A stretch of DNA of 64,000 bases from Candidatus Thiodiazotropha sp. CDECU1. Its GTDB lineage: Bacteria > Pseudomonadota > Gammaproteobacteria > Chromatiales > Chromatiaceae. Location: assembly GCF_963455295.1 (NCBI RefSeq), contig NZ_OY734020.1:2542001-2606000 (forward strand), in the 5' to 3' direction. Below, piece by piece: positions 29,387 through 38,711 of the stretch. Each line of letters opens with the position of its first letter. The first letter of the stretch is position 1. Made by a program: the position numbers and the translations under genes. The notes beneath the pieces were generated by a model. It saw only the letters and a list, made by a program, of their open reading frames with translations, had not been told where the DNA came from and did not search any database.

Positions 29387-29647
29387 CTAACTGTGGGTAG
29401 CGCGATAACTGTTTATGGCAGCCGTAATGACCGCAACCAGATCACCTCGCACACCTTCCTGCCTCTGCCCCATGGTCACGGGATGAGATGATACCCTTTC
29501 AGGAACCCCTTGTCGCTCAGCAACAAACATTGCAAATTTTGACATCCCTTTCATGGCGAAAACCAGGATCAGAAGGAAGGTAAATACAATCCCCATTCCG
29601 ATGGCCATGAGGTTGATGCCTGACATAAGCAAGTCTGATATTGGCAT
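29387..29647 (-). CDS. oadG: Oxaloacetate decarboxylase gamma subunit
   Basis: Small membrane subunit that assembles the complex, 86 residues, with one TM helix (about 10-31: INLMAIGMGIVFTFLLILVF) and a polar C-terminal region. It is first of the oadGAB unit, 71 nt before oadA. Family proteins end with a zinc-binding histidine, and here the tail ends in RATHS, so a His is available. Confidence 0.85.
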   Translation of the reverse strand: MPISDLLMSGINLMAIGMGIVFTFLLILVFAMKGMSKFAMFVAERQGVPERVSSHPVTMGQRQEGVRGDLVAVITAAINSYRATHS

Positions 29648-29914
29648 GGTAGATCTTAACTCTGTTACGAATGATTCCGCCTTTCTACGTTGGGTTCACT
29701 CCTCTTGTCAAGCAAGACTTAAATACCAAGTAAGGGTTATCGCCCTGTTTTTCATGAAAAAAAGCTTTTTTTATTTAGAATATTCATGGTTAATATTTAA
29801 CACACTAATACTTAGAGCTTCAAGCGTTTGTAGTTACTATTACAAAAGAGTGAAAAATGGGCCATCTTTTTTGATACCATGCGCCTGAACAGATGTCACC
29901 TAAGCTGTATCTCA

Positions 29915-30523
29915 ATGCCCTACTCCGATAGCACACAACACCAACCGCTGATCCTTGCCTCGAGTTCACCCTTTCGCCGTGAGCTATTGAGTCGACTTGG
30001 AGTCGAGTTCAGCAGTATGTCCCCCGATATCGTTGAGGATGTACAACCGGGTGAAGCACCGGAAAGTTTGGTGACCCGTCTGGCGGAGAGTAAAGCGAGG
30101 GAGGTTGCCAAGGATCATCCTAAAGCGCTAATCATCGGTTCTGATCAGGTGGCAGTCGTGGGTGGCATAGTCCAGGGAAAACCGGGAGATCATCAACAGG
30201 CTGTGGAACAATTGCTTCGTGCTTCCGGTCAGCGCGTCAGTTTTTTAACCGGCTTGTGTCTACTGAACAGTGAAACCGGGCATTTCCAGGTCTGCTGCGA
30301 ACCCTTTCATGTCATATTTCGGGTCTTGCAGCAAAGGGAAATAGAGAACTATCTGTTAAAGGAGAAACCCTACAACTGCGCCGGTTCCTTCAAATCTGAA
30401 GGTTTGGGTATTTCTCTTTTTGAACGCCTGGAGGGTGAGGACCCGAATGCCTTGATCGGCCTGCCGCTGATACGGCTTATCGCCATGTTACGCAATGAAG
30501 GGGTCGATGTGCTGGCTGAGTAG
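29915..30523 (+). CDS. Maf-family nucleotide pyrophosphatase (YceF type)
   Basis: House-cleaning pyrophosphatase acting on modified nucleotides; the YceF subgroup prefers 7-methyl-GTP. The 202-residue protein has the Maf signature LILASSSPFRRELLSRLG near the start, LIIGSDQVAVV containing the catalytic Asp, and KPYNCAGSFKSEGLGISLFE, in which the NCAGSF form is typical of YceF. An ATG at 29879 would add 12 residues without similarity; no strong ribosome-binding site decides between them. It is divergent from oadG and convergent with the HDOD gene. Confidence 0.88.
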   Translation: MPYSDSTQHQPLILASSSPFRRELLSRLGVEFSSMSPDIVEDVQPGEAPESLVTRLAESKAREVAKDHPKALIIGSDQVAVVGGIVQGKPGDHQQAVEQLLRASGQRVSFLTGLCLLNSETGHFQVCCEPFHVIFRVLQQREIENYLLKEKPYNCAGSFKSEGLGISLFERLEGEDPNALIGLPLIRLIAMLRNEGVDVLAE

Positions 30524-30537
30524 CCCTTTACATGTTT

Positions 30538-31446
30538 TCAGAAGAGTACATCCTCGACTTTTTTCGTCTCTGCATCCAGTGATCCGTCGGCGCTAGCCCT
30601 CTCTAAACGGGAGAAGGCCTTGACGCTAGAACGATCCAGGCTGGCAAAAGGATGATTCGTTCCGTCATAGGACATAATATTCGCTACCTGAACCACATCG
30701 ACATAGTCTACGGGTGCCTCACCAGGATCACGATCCAGATCTTCATGCTCCGCTGCCGCGTCGATGACATGTTGATCAAATTTCCACAGTTTTAAAATGC
30801 TGCCACCCAATTGAGTGTGTAATTTAAATAGAACCTTATCCAGGAACTCTGGATTGGCGATCATCTCAGGATAATTACACGCCTTGATCAATAAGGGGAT
30901 TTGACCGATATCGTGCACCAGACCTGCGACAAGTGCGATATCCGCATCGAGACCGGATTGCTCCTTTGCAAGAATCGCCGCCTGAGCGCCTACTTTCACC
31001 GAATGAGCCCATAGCCTGTTCATGCGCCTCTCGATATCCTTTTCAGAGGTACGGAAAACCTCCTTCATTGATACCGCATAGACTGCGTTTTTCACCCGTT
31101 GAAAACCAATGCGTGTGATTGCCGGCTTAATCGAGGCGATAGTGTTCAAGCCCCGATAGAGAGGGCTATTGGCATACCGAATCAGTCTCGCGGTAAGGGC
31201 CGCATCCCGAGAAATCACCTTTTCCAAGTCATGGGCTGAACTGTCGCTGTCATTGATCACAACCAAGGCTTCGAGGGCTAATGCGGGCAGCGTGGGAAGA
31301 TAAATCTTATTTGCGACCAGGTCTTCCCTAACCGAGTCCATAAATGGCTTTATGATGCTGTTCTCTCGATCCTTGTCACGAGCCTCTTTAACATCCTCGG
31401 GTTCTACCGGCGCACCATCTGAAAGATAAAAGACTGACTTTGTCAT
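30538..31446 (-). CDS. HDOD domain protein
   Basis: A 302-residue cytoplasmic protein of the HDOD family, an HD-related domain that lacks full phosphohydrolase motifs and often works in signalling or c-di-GMP contexts. Recognisable parts are LPTLPALALEALVVINDSD at about 50-68, SRDAALTARLIRYANSPLY, the VARGxx-like VKNAVYAVSMKEVF, and AALVAGLVHDIGQIPLL with an HD pair. A later AAAEHEDLDRDPGE region replaces the second metal-binding segment. It ends 15 nt from the convergent Maf gene. Function is unknown. Confidence 0.88.
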   Translation of the reverse strand: MTKSVFYLSDGAPVEPEDVKEARDKDRENSIIKPFMDSVREDLVANKIYLPTLPALALEALVVINDSDSSAHDLEKVISRDAALTARLIRYANSPLYRGLNTIASIKPAITRIGFQRVKNAVYAVSMKEVFRTSEKDIERRMNRLWAHSVKVGAQAAILAKEQSGLDADIALVAGLVHDIGQIPLLIKACNYPEMIANPEFLDKVLFKLHTQLGGSILKLWKFDQHVIDAAAEHEDLDRDPGEAPVDYVDVVQVANIMSYDGTNHPFASLDRSSVKAFSRLERASADGSLDAETKKVEDVLF

Positions 31447-31981
31447 CTATTCCTGCATTGGCTCAAGGTTGTGTGATCAATTTGGGTATCGGCCAGATGG
31501 AAAATATCTCCAGGCCAAATTCAAGCTAGCTGAGGGTTAAGAGTGCGTCAAGGTTCACATTTATCCCGCTATTCCCGCACTCCCGTCAGCCATCCTGAAC
31601 TCAGATATGGATTAACTTATGCCAATAACCCCATAAAGAATACCAGTTTTCTATTTTTTGACCCCGTTCCTAACCCTATTTCTCTCTGGCGAGTAGTCTA
31701 ATTGATCTGCCCTGCTCAGGAAGAGGCCTTCCATCATACACCGGGATCGGGTGGTTACACGGATTCTGTCTGTTTCACAGAGAGAGAAACAACTTCAGGC
31801 AGATCCTTGAAACCGCGGGTGACGCAACTCTCATATTTTACATTTAGCAACATAGGATTAAAATTCATTTACTTTATTTTACAAGATATTGTAATACTTT
31901 TATAAAGTTTTACTTAAACTAGTGAGCACTAAAGTTTTTGTCTAAATAGTCGAAGCTAAAGGTAGATACCACCACTTACCC
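31447..31981. other. 535-nt intergenic region without a convincing gene
   Basis: Divergent spacer between the HDOD gene and the REC/coiled-coil gene. The right half (31840-31960) is strongly AT-rich and likely carries the rightward promoter. A 67-codon frame at 31702 has no family features and is not called. Confidence 0.5.
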
Positions 31982-34555
31982 ATGCTTAAGCAACAAGAAC
32001 CAGACGGAATGGCAGAACAGGCTCTGACAAGCTTCTCTCATCACGCCAGTGATAGGCCGAGTGTGCTTATTGCTGACGACTCCCGTGTTGTCAGGGTATC
32101 GTTGAAGAACATTATTAAGAACGAATGTCAGATCATCGAGGCGGAAAATGGCCAGGAGGCATGGGACATCCTCTGTGAGACACCATCAATCGCGTTGGTC
32201 TTCAGCGATCTTTCAATGCCAAAACTCGATGGCAGAAGCCTATTGAGCAAAATCAGGAATTCTGACTCCTCGCATATCGCGACAATGCCGTTCATCGTCG
32301 TCACCGGAAATGAGGAGAGTCCTGAGATCCGCCAGGAACTGACGCAACTAGGCGCGGATGATGTCATCTGCAAACCCTTCGACCCCTCGAGTATAAAGGA
32401 TTATCTGACCACCCTGGTAAGCAGACAACAGGAAGAGGATATCGAGCACAGCGAAACAGATGACTCACAATTGCAAGAGATTGAGCCTCAAACTGACTTT
32501 ATCGATGGCGTCGTCGATAAACAAAAATTTATGGAGTCGGCAAGTCGGGAACTGGCCTTTGCCATTCGCAATAAGAATGAACTCGCAGTAGCACTGGTTA
32601 AAATAGACCAGATCGATGAGATTACTGATCAATACAGCGACCCGGCAATTGAACATATTCTTTTAACCCTGGTAGAGATATTAAAACAGCACATTCATCC
32701 AGACGATACCATGGCCTATTTCGGCAAGGGTTCATTTGCTGTATTGCGTCCTGCCTCAAATGCCATTGGAACACGCTATCTCGGCAGAAGAATCCTCGAG
32801 GATCTCGCATCTAAACAATTTTATCTGGGTGAATCCGAACAGGTTGTCAGCGCCAGCATTGCCATCTCTGCACCTGACATTAAGCCCGGTACGCGTCTGA
32901 TCGAGTTGATATCCCTGGCAGAAAGCCGCTTGAAGACAGCGATAGAGAATGGTGGTGACCAGGTTGTCGATAAAGGCAATGAGACCACGACTCCGGTCAA
33001 CCTTGTTGGGGACACCTCGGAATTATCCACCAACTCTGCTCAATCCAGCGCTAGCCGTAATGCAAATAATCAGTCCTCTCTTACCCGAAGCACAACTGAG
33101 ATTCATCGCCTCGCGGCTGAACAAGTTGCAGAGATCAAGGCCAAATATGGCAGTGATATTGATGGTGAGGATGATCCATCCAGTGAATTGATTGAACATC
33201 AACAGACGATTGAGCGGTTAACCAATGAAAATCGCCAATTGATTAACGAGATCGCTCACTGGAAAAAACAGTCCGCAGAAGCCGAGAACCTGCGTCGACA
33301 GTTATTTGAGATAGAAAGTCAGCAGCAGCACCTGCAATTAAAGCTCAGTGAGCTGCAGAATGAAAATTCAGCTATTCGTGAACGGACGGAGGACTTAGAG
33401 AGTGAAAACCAGAGCCTCATCCAACGTGCTCTGGCAATAGAGAGTGAAAACCAAAGCCTTGTCCAACGAGCCCAGGCGACAGAGAGTGAAAACCAAATCC
33501 TCACCCAACAGGCTCAAGTAATAGAGAATGAAAACCAGAACCTGATCCAGCGCGCCGAGACCGCAGAGAGTGAAAATCAAAGCCTTGCCCAGCGCGCCCA
33601 GGCACTTGAAAACGAAAACCATAATTTTAATCAAGTAGCTCAAACGGCAGAGAGTGAAACCAAGGACCTTATTCTAAGACTGCAAGAATTAGAGATTGAA
33701 AATCAGAACCTGATTGAAGAGTCCCTCGCCAGCCCGAATGGTGAGAATCATCAATTAATCGAGGAAGAGAATAAACGCCTCGAGAATCTGCTCTCTGACT
33801 TGACCGGCCGCGCCGAGAAGGCAGAGGTTGAGAATGCAAAATCCAACCAGTTGGTGAATAGTCTTAAGGATAATATTAAACTGTTAAACATGCAGCTCAA
33901 TCAGATGCAGCAGCAACTTGATGAAGAAAAAAAGAAAAATCAGGTTACTGACAAATCTAACGTCCGAAACAGCGATAAAGACGGCAGTATTGTTGAAACG
34001 AAATCTCAAATACTATCAAACTCAGAAATATTCAGCGACTCACAAAAACCCGACATGTCTCTCAAAGCCATGCCGGATAGCGCACTTTATTCGGCACAGA
34101 GTGAGCCGCCCAGCGTGCATCTATTCCCTGATCAAGACCAGATAGATTCCAAACAACAGAGTAGAGTCAAACCTACTATCCCTCCGTTTCGCGTGGAACC
34201 TGAGCCCCTGCTATTCAAGAATGGCTTCCATCTATCCTCGCTCGCCATAGCCAGTTTAATATTTACAATTTTGCTTTCAGTTGGTGCTGTATATCTATAT
34301 ACAGTTTTCAATGACAGTCAGGCTATTGATGAGATCAGTATGAAAACCCCGGCCGATCAAAAGCAGGTGCAGATAAAGCCTGAAATCAAACCTAAGTCAT
34401 CGAAACCCAAGCTAGTCACTAAAGAACCGGTTCGACAAACCACAGCGTCCGATATGACAACAGCGATACCCACAGTTGATGTTGAGAAAAGGCTAGAGAA
34501 GGAGCTGACGTTGCGTAGGATGGCGGAAGAGGAATTCAATCTCAAGGCACAGTAG
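31982..34555 (+). CDS. REC / degenerate GGDEF / coiled-coil protein with C-terminal TM helix
   Basis: An 857-residue protein of unusual build. A receiver domain spans about 26-148, with phosphoacceptor D76 in VFSDLSMPKLDG, acidic pair DD and a conserved Lys in CKPFDPS. A GGDEF-like fold covers about 175-335, but its signature is YFGKGSFAVL, so the catalytic GGDEF is lost. A long coiled coil follows (about 390-650), including seven 14-residue repeats of the ESENQSLxQRAQ type. A low-complexity linker leads to one TM helix near 751-775 and a 79-residue Lys/Pro-rich tail, probably periplasmic or cell-wall facing. It may tether a phospho-signal to the envelope; no function is known to me. Confidence 0.85.
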   Translation: MLKQQEPDGMAEQALTSFSHHASDRPSVLIADDSRVVRVSLKNIIKNECQIIEAENGQEAWDILCETPSIALVFSDLSMPKLDGRSLLSKIRNSDSSHIATMPFIVVTGNEESPEIRQELTQLGADDVICKPFDPSSIKDYLTTLVSRQQEEDIEHSETDDSQLQEIEPQTDFIDGVVDKQKFMESASRELAFAIRNKNELAVALVKIDQIDEITDQYSDPAIEHILLTLVEILKQHIHPDDTMAYFGKGSFAVLRPASNAIGTRYLGRRILEDLASKQFYLGESEQVVSASIAISAPDIKPGTRLIELISLAESRLKTAIENGGDQVVDKGNETTTPVNLVGDTSELSTNSAQSSASRNANNQSSLTRSTTEIHRLAAEQVAEIKAKYGSDIDGEDDPSSELIEHQQTIERLTNENRQLINEIAHWKKQSAEAENLRRQLFEIESQQQHLQLKLSELQNENSAIRERTEDLESENQSLIQRALAIESENQSLVQRAQATESENQILTQQAQVIENENQNLIQRAETAESENQSLAQRAQALENENHNFNQVAQTAESETKDLILRLQELEIENQNLIEESLASPNGENHQLIEEENKRLENLLSDLTGRAEKAEVENAKSNQLVNSLKDNIKLLNMQLNQMQQQLDEEKKKNQVTDKSNVRNSDKDGSIVETKSQILSNSEIFSDSQKPDMSLKAMPDSALYSAQSEPPSVHLFPDQDQIDSKQQSRVKPTIPPFRVEPEPLLFKNGFHLSSLAIASLIFTILLSVGAVYLYTVFNDSQAIDEISMKTPADQKQVQIKPEIKPKSSKPKLVTKEPVRQTTASDMTTAIPTVDVEKRLEKELTLRRMAEEEFNLKAQ
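33398..33691 (+). repeat. Seven tandem 42-nt repeats (14-residue coiled-coil units)
   Basis: Repeats start at 33398, 33440, 33482, 33524, 33566, 33608 and 33650, an exact 42-nt period. Each begins with GAGAGTGAAAACCA or a close variant and encodes E-[SN]-E-N-Q-x-L-x-Q-[RQ]-A-x-x-x. Fourteen residues equal two heptads, so copy-number change keeps the coil in register. Confidence 0.9.
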
Positions 34556-34674
34556 GGATTGAGGTCTCACACCAGATTTCTCCCTCGAACCGTCACATTA
34601 TCAAGCATCAAATACCATGACCTATAGACCGAACCGCTAAGCGCTTAGGTGAAAACTGTAATGTTTCATCCTGG

Positions 34675-35124
34675 CTATTCAGCCTCATCACCATACTCGA
34701 AAATCGTTGCATGCAACGGCCAACCCGATTCATCGACCACAAAAACAGTCCATTTACCTGTTTCATCCGGTTTTAGACTCTTTGCTGAATAGACACGCCA
34801 GCGAGGACCGCCTACCTTAAAGTCGACTTCACTGACAATCTGCCCAGCAAATTCCCAGCGATGGGTCACTGTTCGACCCTGCAGATGCCTCAGATCGGTG
34901 AAGAAAAAAACCCGCGTCGTCTGGGTGTCTAGCTTGACTACCTGATCAAGCGGCTCTCTGTCCACAATTGCAGTGGTAAACTGAGCCCTGGCTACATAGG
35001 CGTCAGGGACAGGCGACTCCTGCAACTCCTCAGCAGATAGATTTGTTACACCTGGTATCAGGAATAAGATTAGGAGCGTATTGGCAAACAGTGTAGTCGA
35101 ACTCCTTTTTAAATATCCAAACAT
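34675..35124 (-). CDS. Exported DUF2914 domain protein
   Basis: About 149 residues with an N-terminal signal peptide or anchor (TTLFANTLLILFLIPGVTNL) and a DUF2914-like domain. Markers are TTRVFFFTDLRHLQGRTVTH, RWEFAGQIVSEVDF and GPRWRVYSAKSLKP, then TGKWTVFVVDESGWPL. The ATG at 35124 or 35127 is chosen since GGAGGAG lies just upstream; a TTG at 35142 is possible. It follows the YugP-like protease gene. Function of the domain is unknown; proteins of this type are often envelope or redox-associated. Confidence 0.8.
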   Translation of the reverse strand: MFGYLKRSSTTLFANTLLILFLIPGVTNLSAEELQESPVPDAYVARAQFTTAIVDREPLDQVVKLDTQTTRVFFFTDLRHLQGRTVTHRWEFAGQIVSEVDFKVGGPRWRVYSAKSLKPDETGKWTVFVVDESGWPLHATIFEYGDEAE

Positions 35125-35184
35125 CATCTCCTCCGTTCCCAAAAATCATATCAATAATTAATCTCTGAATTAATCGTTGAGACC

Positions 35185-35868
35185 CTATTTTTTTAATACC
35201 CGTATCCATTGCCAGAAATTGAGTAATCCCGCCAACGAGGCAGATAGGTAGGTAAATGCAGCTGCCCTCAGGATTTTTTCCGCGCCTCGATACTGTTCCG
35301 GTTGTAAATATCCACTCCTCAATAGTGGCAATGCCTTTTTATAACTGGCATCGAGTTCCACAGGCAGTGTCGCCAACTGCAGGATCACATTTGATCCCAT
35401 GACGAGAAAGGCTGCCATTGCACTTAGCAGCCCGGCAGAGGGAGCCCGAGTGACAATGGAGAGAATTGGTGCCGCAAAGAGTAGAAAAGAGCCAAGCCGT
35501 TGCGCCCCTATCGCGACCGATCCAAGACGGGTGCGCCACTGAAAGAGTGGTTCATCCGCTGCATCCTGTAAGGCATGACCGACTTCATGGGCTGCTATTG
35601 TAATGGCTGTAAGGGTTCTTCCCTCCAGCTTATCTTTTGACAACCGTACCGCTTTATCACCTGGATCATAATGATCACCAGATTCAGCTTTTTCGACCTG
35701 CACCTGGTGTAAACCGTAACGGTCCAACAGGTGCCTGGCTAAATTTCCCCCATTGCCAGGAAAATTCTCTTCCTGGTGACGATTGTATTTTGCCATTACA
35801 TGCTGTACCCATAACTGAGGCCCCAAAATCACCAGCAGTAGAGTCCCAAGCAGCAATAAATAGATCAT
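35185..35868 (-). CDS. YugP-type zinc metallopeptidase, membrane-bound
   Basis: A 227-residue membrane zinc peptidase of the YugP (zinc-dependent peptidase 2) family. HEVGH at 94-98 is the metal site, inside ITIAAHEVGHALQDA. A TM segment at about 2-22 precedes it, and hydrophobic segments at about 120-160 and 200-220 follow, consistent with a membrane protein. The C-terminal third (LDASYKKALPLLRSGYL) is also family-typical. It lies 12 nt after an FmdB-like gene, probably in one unit with it. Confidence 0.9.
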   Translation of the reverse strand: MIYLLLLGTLLLVILGPQLWVQHVMAKYNRHQEENFPGNGGNLARHLLDRYGLHQVQVEKAESGDHYDPGDKAVRLSKDKLEGRTLTAITIAAHEVGHALQDAADEPLFQWRTRLGSVAIGAQRLGSFLLFAAPILSIVTRAPSAGLLSAMAAFLVMGSNVILQLATLPVELDASYKKALPLLRSGYLQPEQYRGAEKILRAAAFTYLSASLAGLLNFWQWIRVLKK

Positions 35869-35879
35869 TTACCGAATAT

Positions 35880-36137
35880 CTACTCATTAAAGCCACAACC
35901 ACCACTTGGACAACAACCTCCAGCAGGACAAGCAGGTTCAGGGTCGGCACGGCTGGCACTACTGATAACAGCTGCGCCACCGATCAGTTTCCTCACCGGC
36001 TCGGATTCAGCTGTATCTCCGAGAGGTCTGTCGACCTTCTTGCATAGCGCACCCCAATTGCTGATCGTTTCATTCATTGGATGAAAGACCTCAACCTTCT
36101 CACCATTGGCATCACAATAGTAATCGTAGGTAGGCAT
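35880..36137 (-). CDS. FmdB-like small protein with Cys-rich tail
   Basis: About 85 residues starting MPTYDYYCDANGEKVEVFHP, which matches the start of FmdB-family putative zinc ribbons. It keeps only one Cys in each half of the usual CxxC pairs (C8 and one in GALCKKVDR), so the classic four-Cys zinc site is incomplete. The C-terminal tail CPAGGCCPSGGCGFNE is Cys/Gly-rich. The start at 36137 has GGAGACAG upstream; an in-frame extension is rejected. It precedes the YugP-like gene. Confidence 0.75.
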   Translation of the reverse strand: MPTYDYYCDANGEKVEVFHPMNETISNWGALCKKVDRPLGDTAESEPVRKLIGGAAVISSASRADPEPACPAGGCCPSGGCGFNE

Positions 36138-36251
36138 AATTCTGTCTCCAGGTTGTTTCCTAATATCTCTATATATTACCTGATGTAGACACTTCCAGAA
36201 ACGTACTTCAGACAAATGAAAAATTTATACCGCTATAGGAACAGAAAATAG

Positions 36252-36282
36252 AAAAGGCCACTGTGGTAGCCAGTGGCCTTTT
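36252..36282 (-). terminator. Rho-independent terminator after the DUF4332 gene
   Basis: AAAAGGCCACTG pairs perfectly with CAGTGGCCTTTT around a 7-nt loop. It is followed on the minus strand by a T-rich TTTTCTATTTTC. It lies about 55 nt after the DUF4332 stop and upstream of the FmdB-like gene. Confidence 0.85.
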
Positions 36283-36336
36283 CGTTTAACGTACAAGCTA
36301 CCCCGCTTGAGATAACCTAATATGGCATTCCATATC

Positions 36337-36741
36337 TCAATAGGTAACAACGCGAGGTAGTTGTTTCGCCTCAGCCACCCACTTTTCAACGGATGAGAGA
36401 CTTGGCGTTGCACGTACAAGATTCTTGGCCTCGTTTACCTCAATCATTTTCTTGTGCAGGTTTTCAGCCTTGCGCTGCGCTAGTTCCGGCACAGTGTCCA
36501 CTCCAGCTGCTTCTAGCAGGTCCGAGTACTGCTCACCTATACCCTTTATTCGAAATAGATCAGCCATATTGATCCATCTCAATATCAGTTTCCCGCTTAT
36601 CGAAGTCGCGTCTTCGATCTCCTTGCGGCCCTTCTTGGTACTTCCCTTTTCCAACAGATTTTCCAAACTGGTGACCCCCGCTGACGTCAACTTTGCAGCA
36701 TAAGTATCACCGATACCTTCGATGTCGACTAACTTTGTCAT
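36337..36741 (-). CDS. DUF4332 helix-hairpin-helix-like protein
   Basis: A 134-residue protein with two helix-hairpin-helix-like segments, VDIEGIGDTYAAKLTSAGV (about 4-22) and FRIKGIGEQYSDLLEAAGV (about 67-85), the pattern of the DUF4332 domain. HhH motifs commonly bind DNA, but this family has no proven role. The start at 36741 (MTKLVDIEG) is chosen over an in-frame ATG upstream. A terminator follows. Confidence 0.85.
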   Translation of the reverse strand: MTKLVDIEGIGDTYAAKLTSAGVTSLENLLEKGSTKKGRKEIEDATSISGKLILRWINMADLFRIKGIGEQYSDLLEAAGVDTVPELAQRKAENLHKKMIEVNEAKNLVRATPSLSSVEKWVAEAKQLPRVVTY

Positions 36742-36882
36742 TGTTATCTCTCTATAGTTGGTTTTGGGTACTATCACTCTAGGGCTAGTAAAACCCTATC
36801 GAAAGCCATGAATTTAAAAAAAATGTAAACTTCCACATCTCCTTTTTACTGTATCGATACATGTGCTTCGCTCTTGGTCCAG

Positions 36883-37287
36883 TCAGACCAACCGATCATT
36901 GATCTGACTCACCAGGCTTCGGCGCCGGCGGTCTTCTCGCCTACGCTCCCCTGGATACTGCTCTACTCCCTCGACTATTTGCTGACGACGATCCCTACTC
37001 CTATGTCGTCTTATATAGGGATGAGCTTGTACTCGCTTTCCTTTGATTTTAGTGGTGTTCAACCTACCGATAACTGAATGTACTAGGCGTGAAGGATTGA
37101 TATAGATGAGACCATAGTATTCCCAGACTCTGGTATTCGTGTGCATGATTTTAAGAATTTTACTCTCTTCCACCTTCACACCTCGGATGGGTATGACAGA
37201 CCAGAGAGGACTAAATTGGCGTGATACCAACTTATGCAACTCCTTAACTGAAATCTCTTTAGGAATCCCTTTAATAAACACCCACAT
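36883..37287 (-). CDS. Possible RRM-like RNA-binding protein with basic tail
   Basis: About 134 residues starting MWVFIKGIPKEISVKELHKL. The N-terminal 80 residues resemble an RRM fold: a first strand WVFIKGIP in the RNP2 place, and a helix with KELHKLVSRQF. YGLIYINPSRLV could be a strand near the RNP1 region, but aromatic RNA-contact residues are not clear. The C-terminus (about 90-134) is highly basic, rich in Arg (RRHRSRDRRQQ, GERRREDRRRR), as in nucleic acid binders. I do not recognise an exact family; the RNA-binding role is inference. Confidence 0.6.
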   Translation of the reverse strand: MWVFIKGIPKEISVKELHKLVSRQFSPLWSVIPIRGVKVEESKILKIMHTNTRVWEYYGLIYINPSRLVHSVIGRLNTTKIKGKRVQAHPYIRRHRSRDRRQQIVEGVEQYPGERRREDRRRRSLVSQINDRLV

Positions 37288-37364
37288 CACATACCCCAAA
37301 GCCAATCCATGGCAATTTTAGTCGTTGTAAGCAGAAAACAGCAAGGCTGTAACCCATTAATATT

Positions 37365-38417
37365 TTAAGCAATTGTCACTTGCTCGCTTAAATAGACATC
37401 CTGAATCGCGTGCAGCAATTCAACACCCTCCTGCATGGGTCGCTGAAACGCCTTGCGCCCGGAGATCATGCCCATGCCGCCCGCCCGCTTGTTGATGACA
37501 GCAGTTCGCACCGCTTGTGCCAGATCACCCTCCCCAGAGGATGCACCCCCTGAGTTAATTAGCCCCGCCCTTCCCATATAACAGTTAGCCACCTGATAGC
37601 GCACCAGATCAATTGGATGTTCAGTGGTGAGTTCTGTATAGACTTTTTTGTCTGTTTTGCCAAATTTTATTGCGTTATAGCCTCCATTTCCCACCGCTTG
37701 CTTCTGTTTGACGATATCTGCCTCGATCGTCGCAGCCAGATGATTGGCCTGACCCGTCAAATCCGCGGCCGTATGGTAGTCCACCCCATCAACCTTGAAG
37801 GAGCTGTTTCTGAGATAGGCCCATAAAACCGTTGCCATGCCCAATTCATGAGCATGTTGGAACGCTTCAGAGACCTCCTGAATCTGTCGCCTTGATTCTT
37901 CAGAGCCATAATAGATGGTGGCACCAATGGCAACCGCCCCCAGATCAAAGGCCTGTTCCACCGATGCAAACAGGGTTTGATCGTAGAAATTCGGGTAGCT
38001 GAGAATTTCATTGTGGTTGATTTTGACCAAAAATGGGATTTTATGGGCATATCGACGGGCTACCGAACCCAAGACACCTAGTGTCGATGCAACCGCGTTA
38101 CATCCACCCTCGATCGCGAGTTCGACTATCTTGGCAGGATCAAAATAGATCGGATTGGCTGCAAACGAAGCACCACCCGAGTGCTCTACCCCCTGATCAA
38201 CCGGTAATATGGAGAGGAAACCACTCCCGCTCAAGCGCCCAGTATTCATCAGCGTCTGCATTGCCCGAAGCACACCTGGCTTGAGGTCTTTATGGCTTAT
38301 AACCCTGTCGACAAAGTCGTGGCCAGGTAGTTGCAGCATCGATTTATCGATAGTATTACAGCTGTGTGTCAGTAGACTCTCAGCCTCATTACCGAGCAAG
38401 GATTCGATATCACTCAT
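37365..38417 (-). CDS. Class I fructose-bisphosphate aldolase (FbaB/DhnA type)
   Basis: Schiff-base aldolase of the archaeal/DhnA class, about 350 residues. Features are [51 protein letters not shown], a Schiff-base lysine region in [12 protein letters not shown], and [14 protein letters not shown] phosphate-binding glycines. The start at 38417 (MSDIESLLG) follows AGGAGAGACAG; an upstream extension is rejected. It probably serves gluconeogenesis or the Calvin cycle. It stands alone, with about 294 nt upstream to the next gene. Confidence 0.93.
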   Translation of the reverse strand: MSDIESLLGNEAESLLTHSCNTIDKSMLQLPGHDFVDRVISHKDLKPGVLRAMQTLMNTGRLSGSGFLSILPVDQGVEHSGGASFAANPIYFDPAKIVELAIEGGCNAVASTLGVLGSVARRYAHKIPFLVKINHNEILSYPNFYDQTLFASVEQAFDLGAVAIGATIYYGSEESRRQIQEVSEAFQHAHELGMATVLWAYLRNSSFKVDGVDYHTAADLTGQANHLAATIEADIVKQKQAVGNGGYNAIKFGKTDKKVYTELTTEHPIDLVRYQVANCYMGRAGLINSGGASSGEGDLAQAVRTAVINKRAGGMGMISGRKAFQRPMQEGVELLHAIQDVYLSEQVTIA

Positions 38418-38711
38418 CTGTCTCTCCTTAATCTTTGCAATTGCATTTACTAGGACATAATTCCCAACCAATCAACCATATATTCTGTGCCTGGTCTTCA
38501 CGGTCCGATTGTATTATCTAGGTGGTTATAGACAAACATTGTATTTATCCGAATGGCATGGGAACGGCCTCCCCTATTGGAGTATAGATTCATGACTGGG
38601 TTAAGTAACTATATTGGCGTTAACTGCATTCACCCCTAGTATCAGTATCATAGGTAGATGCGGAACAATTCCGGCTGACGACAACTCTTACTGGCTATAG
38701 GAGTTCTAACT

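Noticed and set aside
34637-34648. Palindrome CTAAGCGCTTAG between convergent genes
   Set aside because: No loop or U-run, so not a terminator; no reason to call it an operator.
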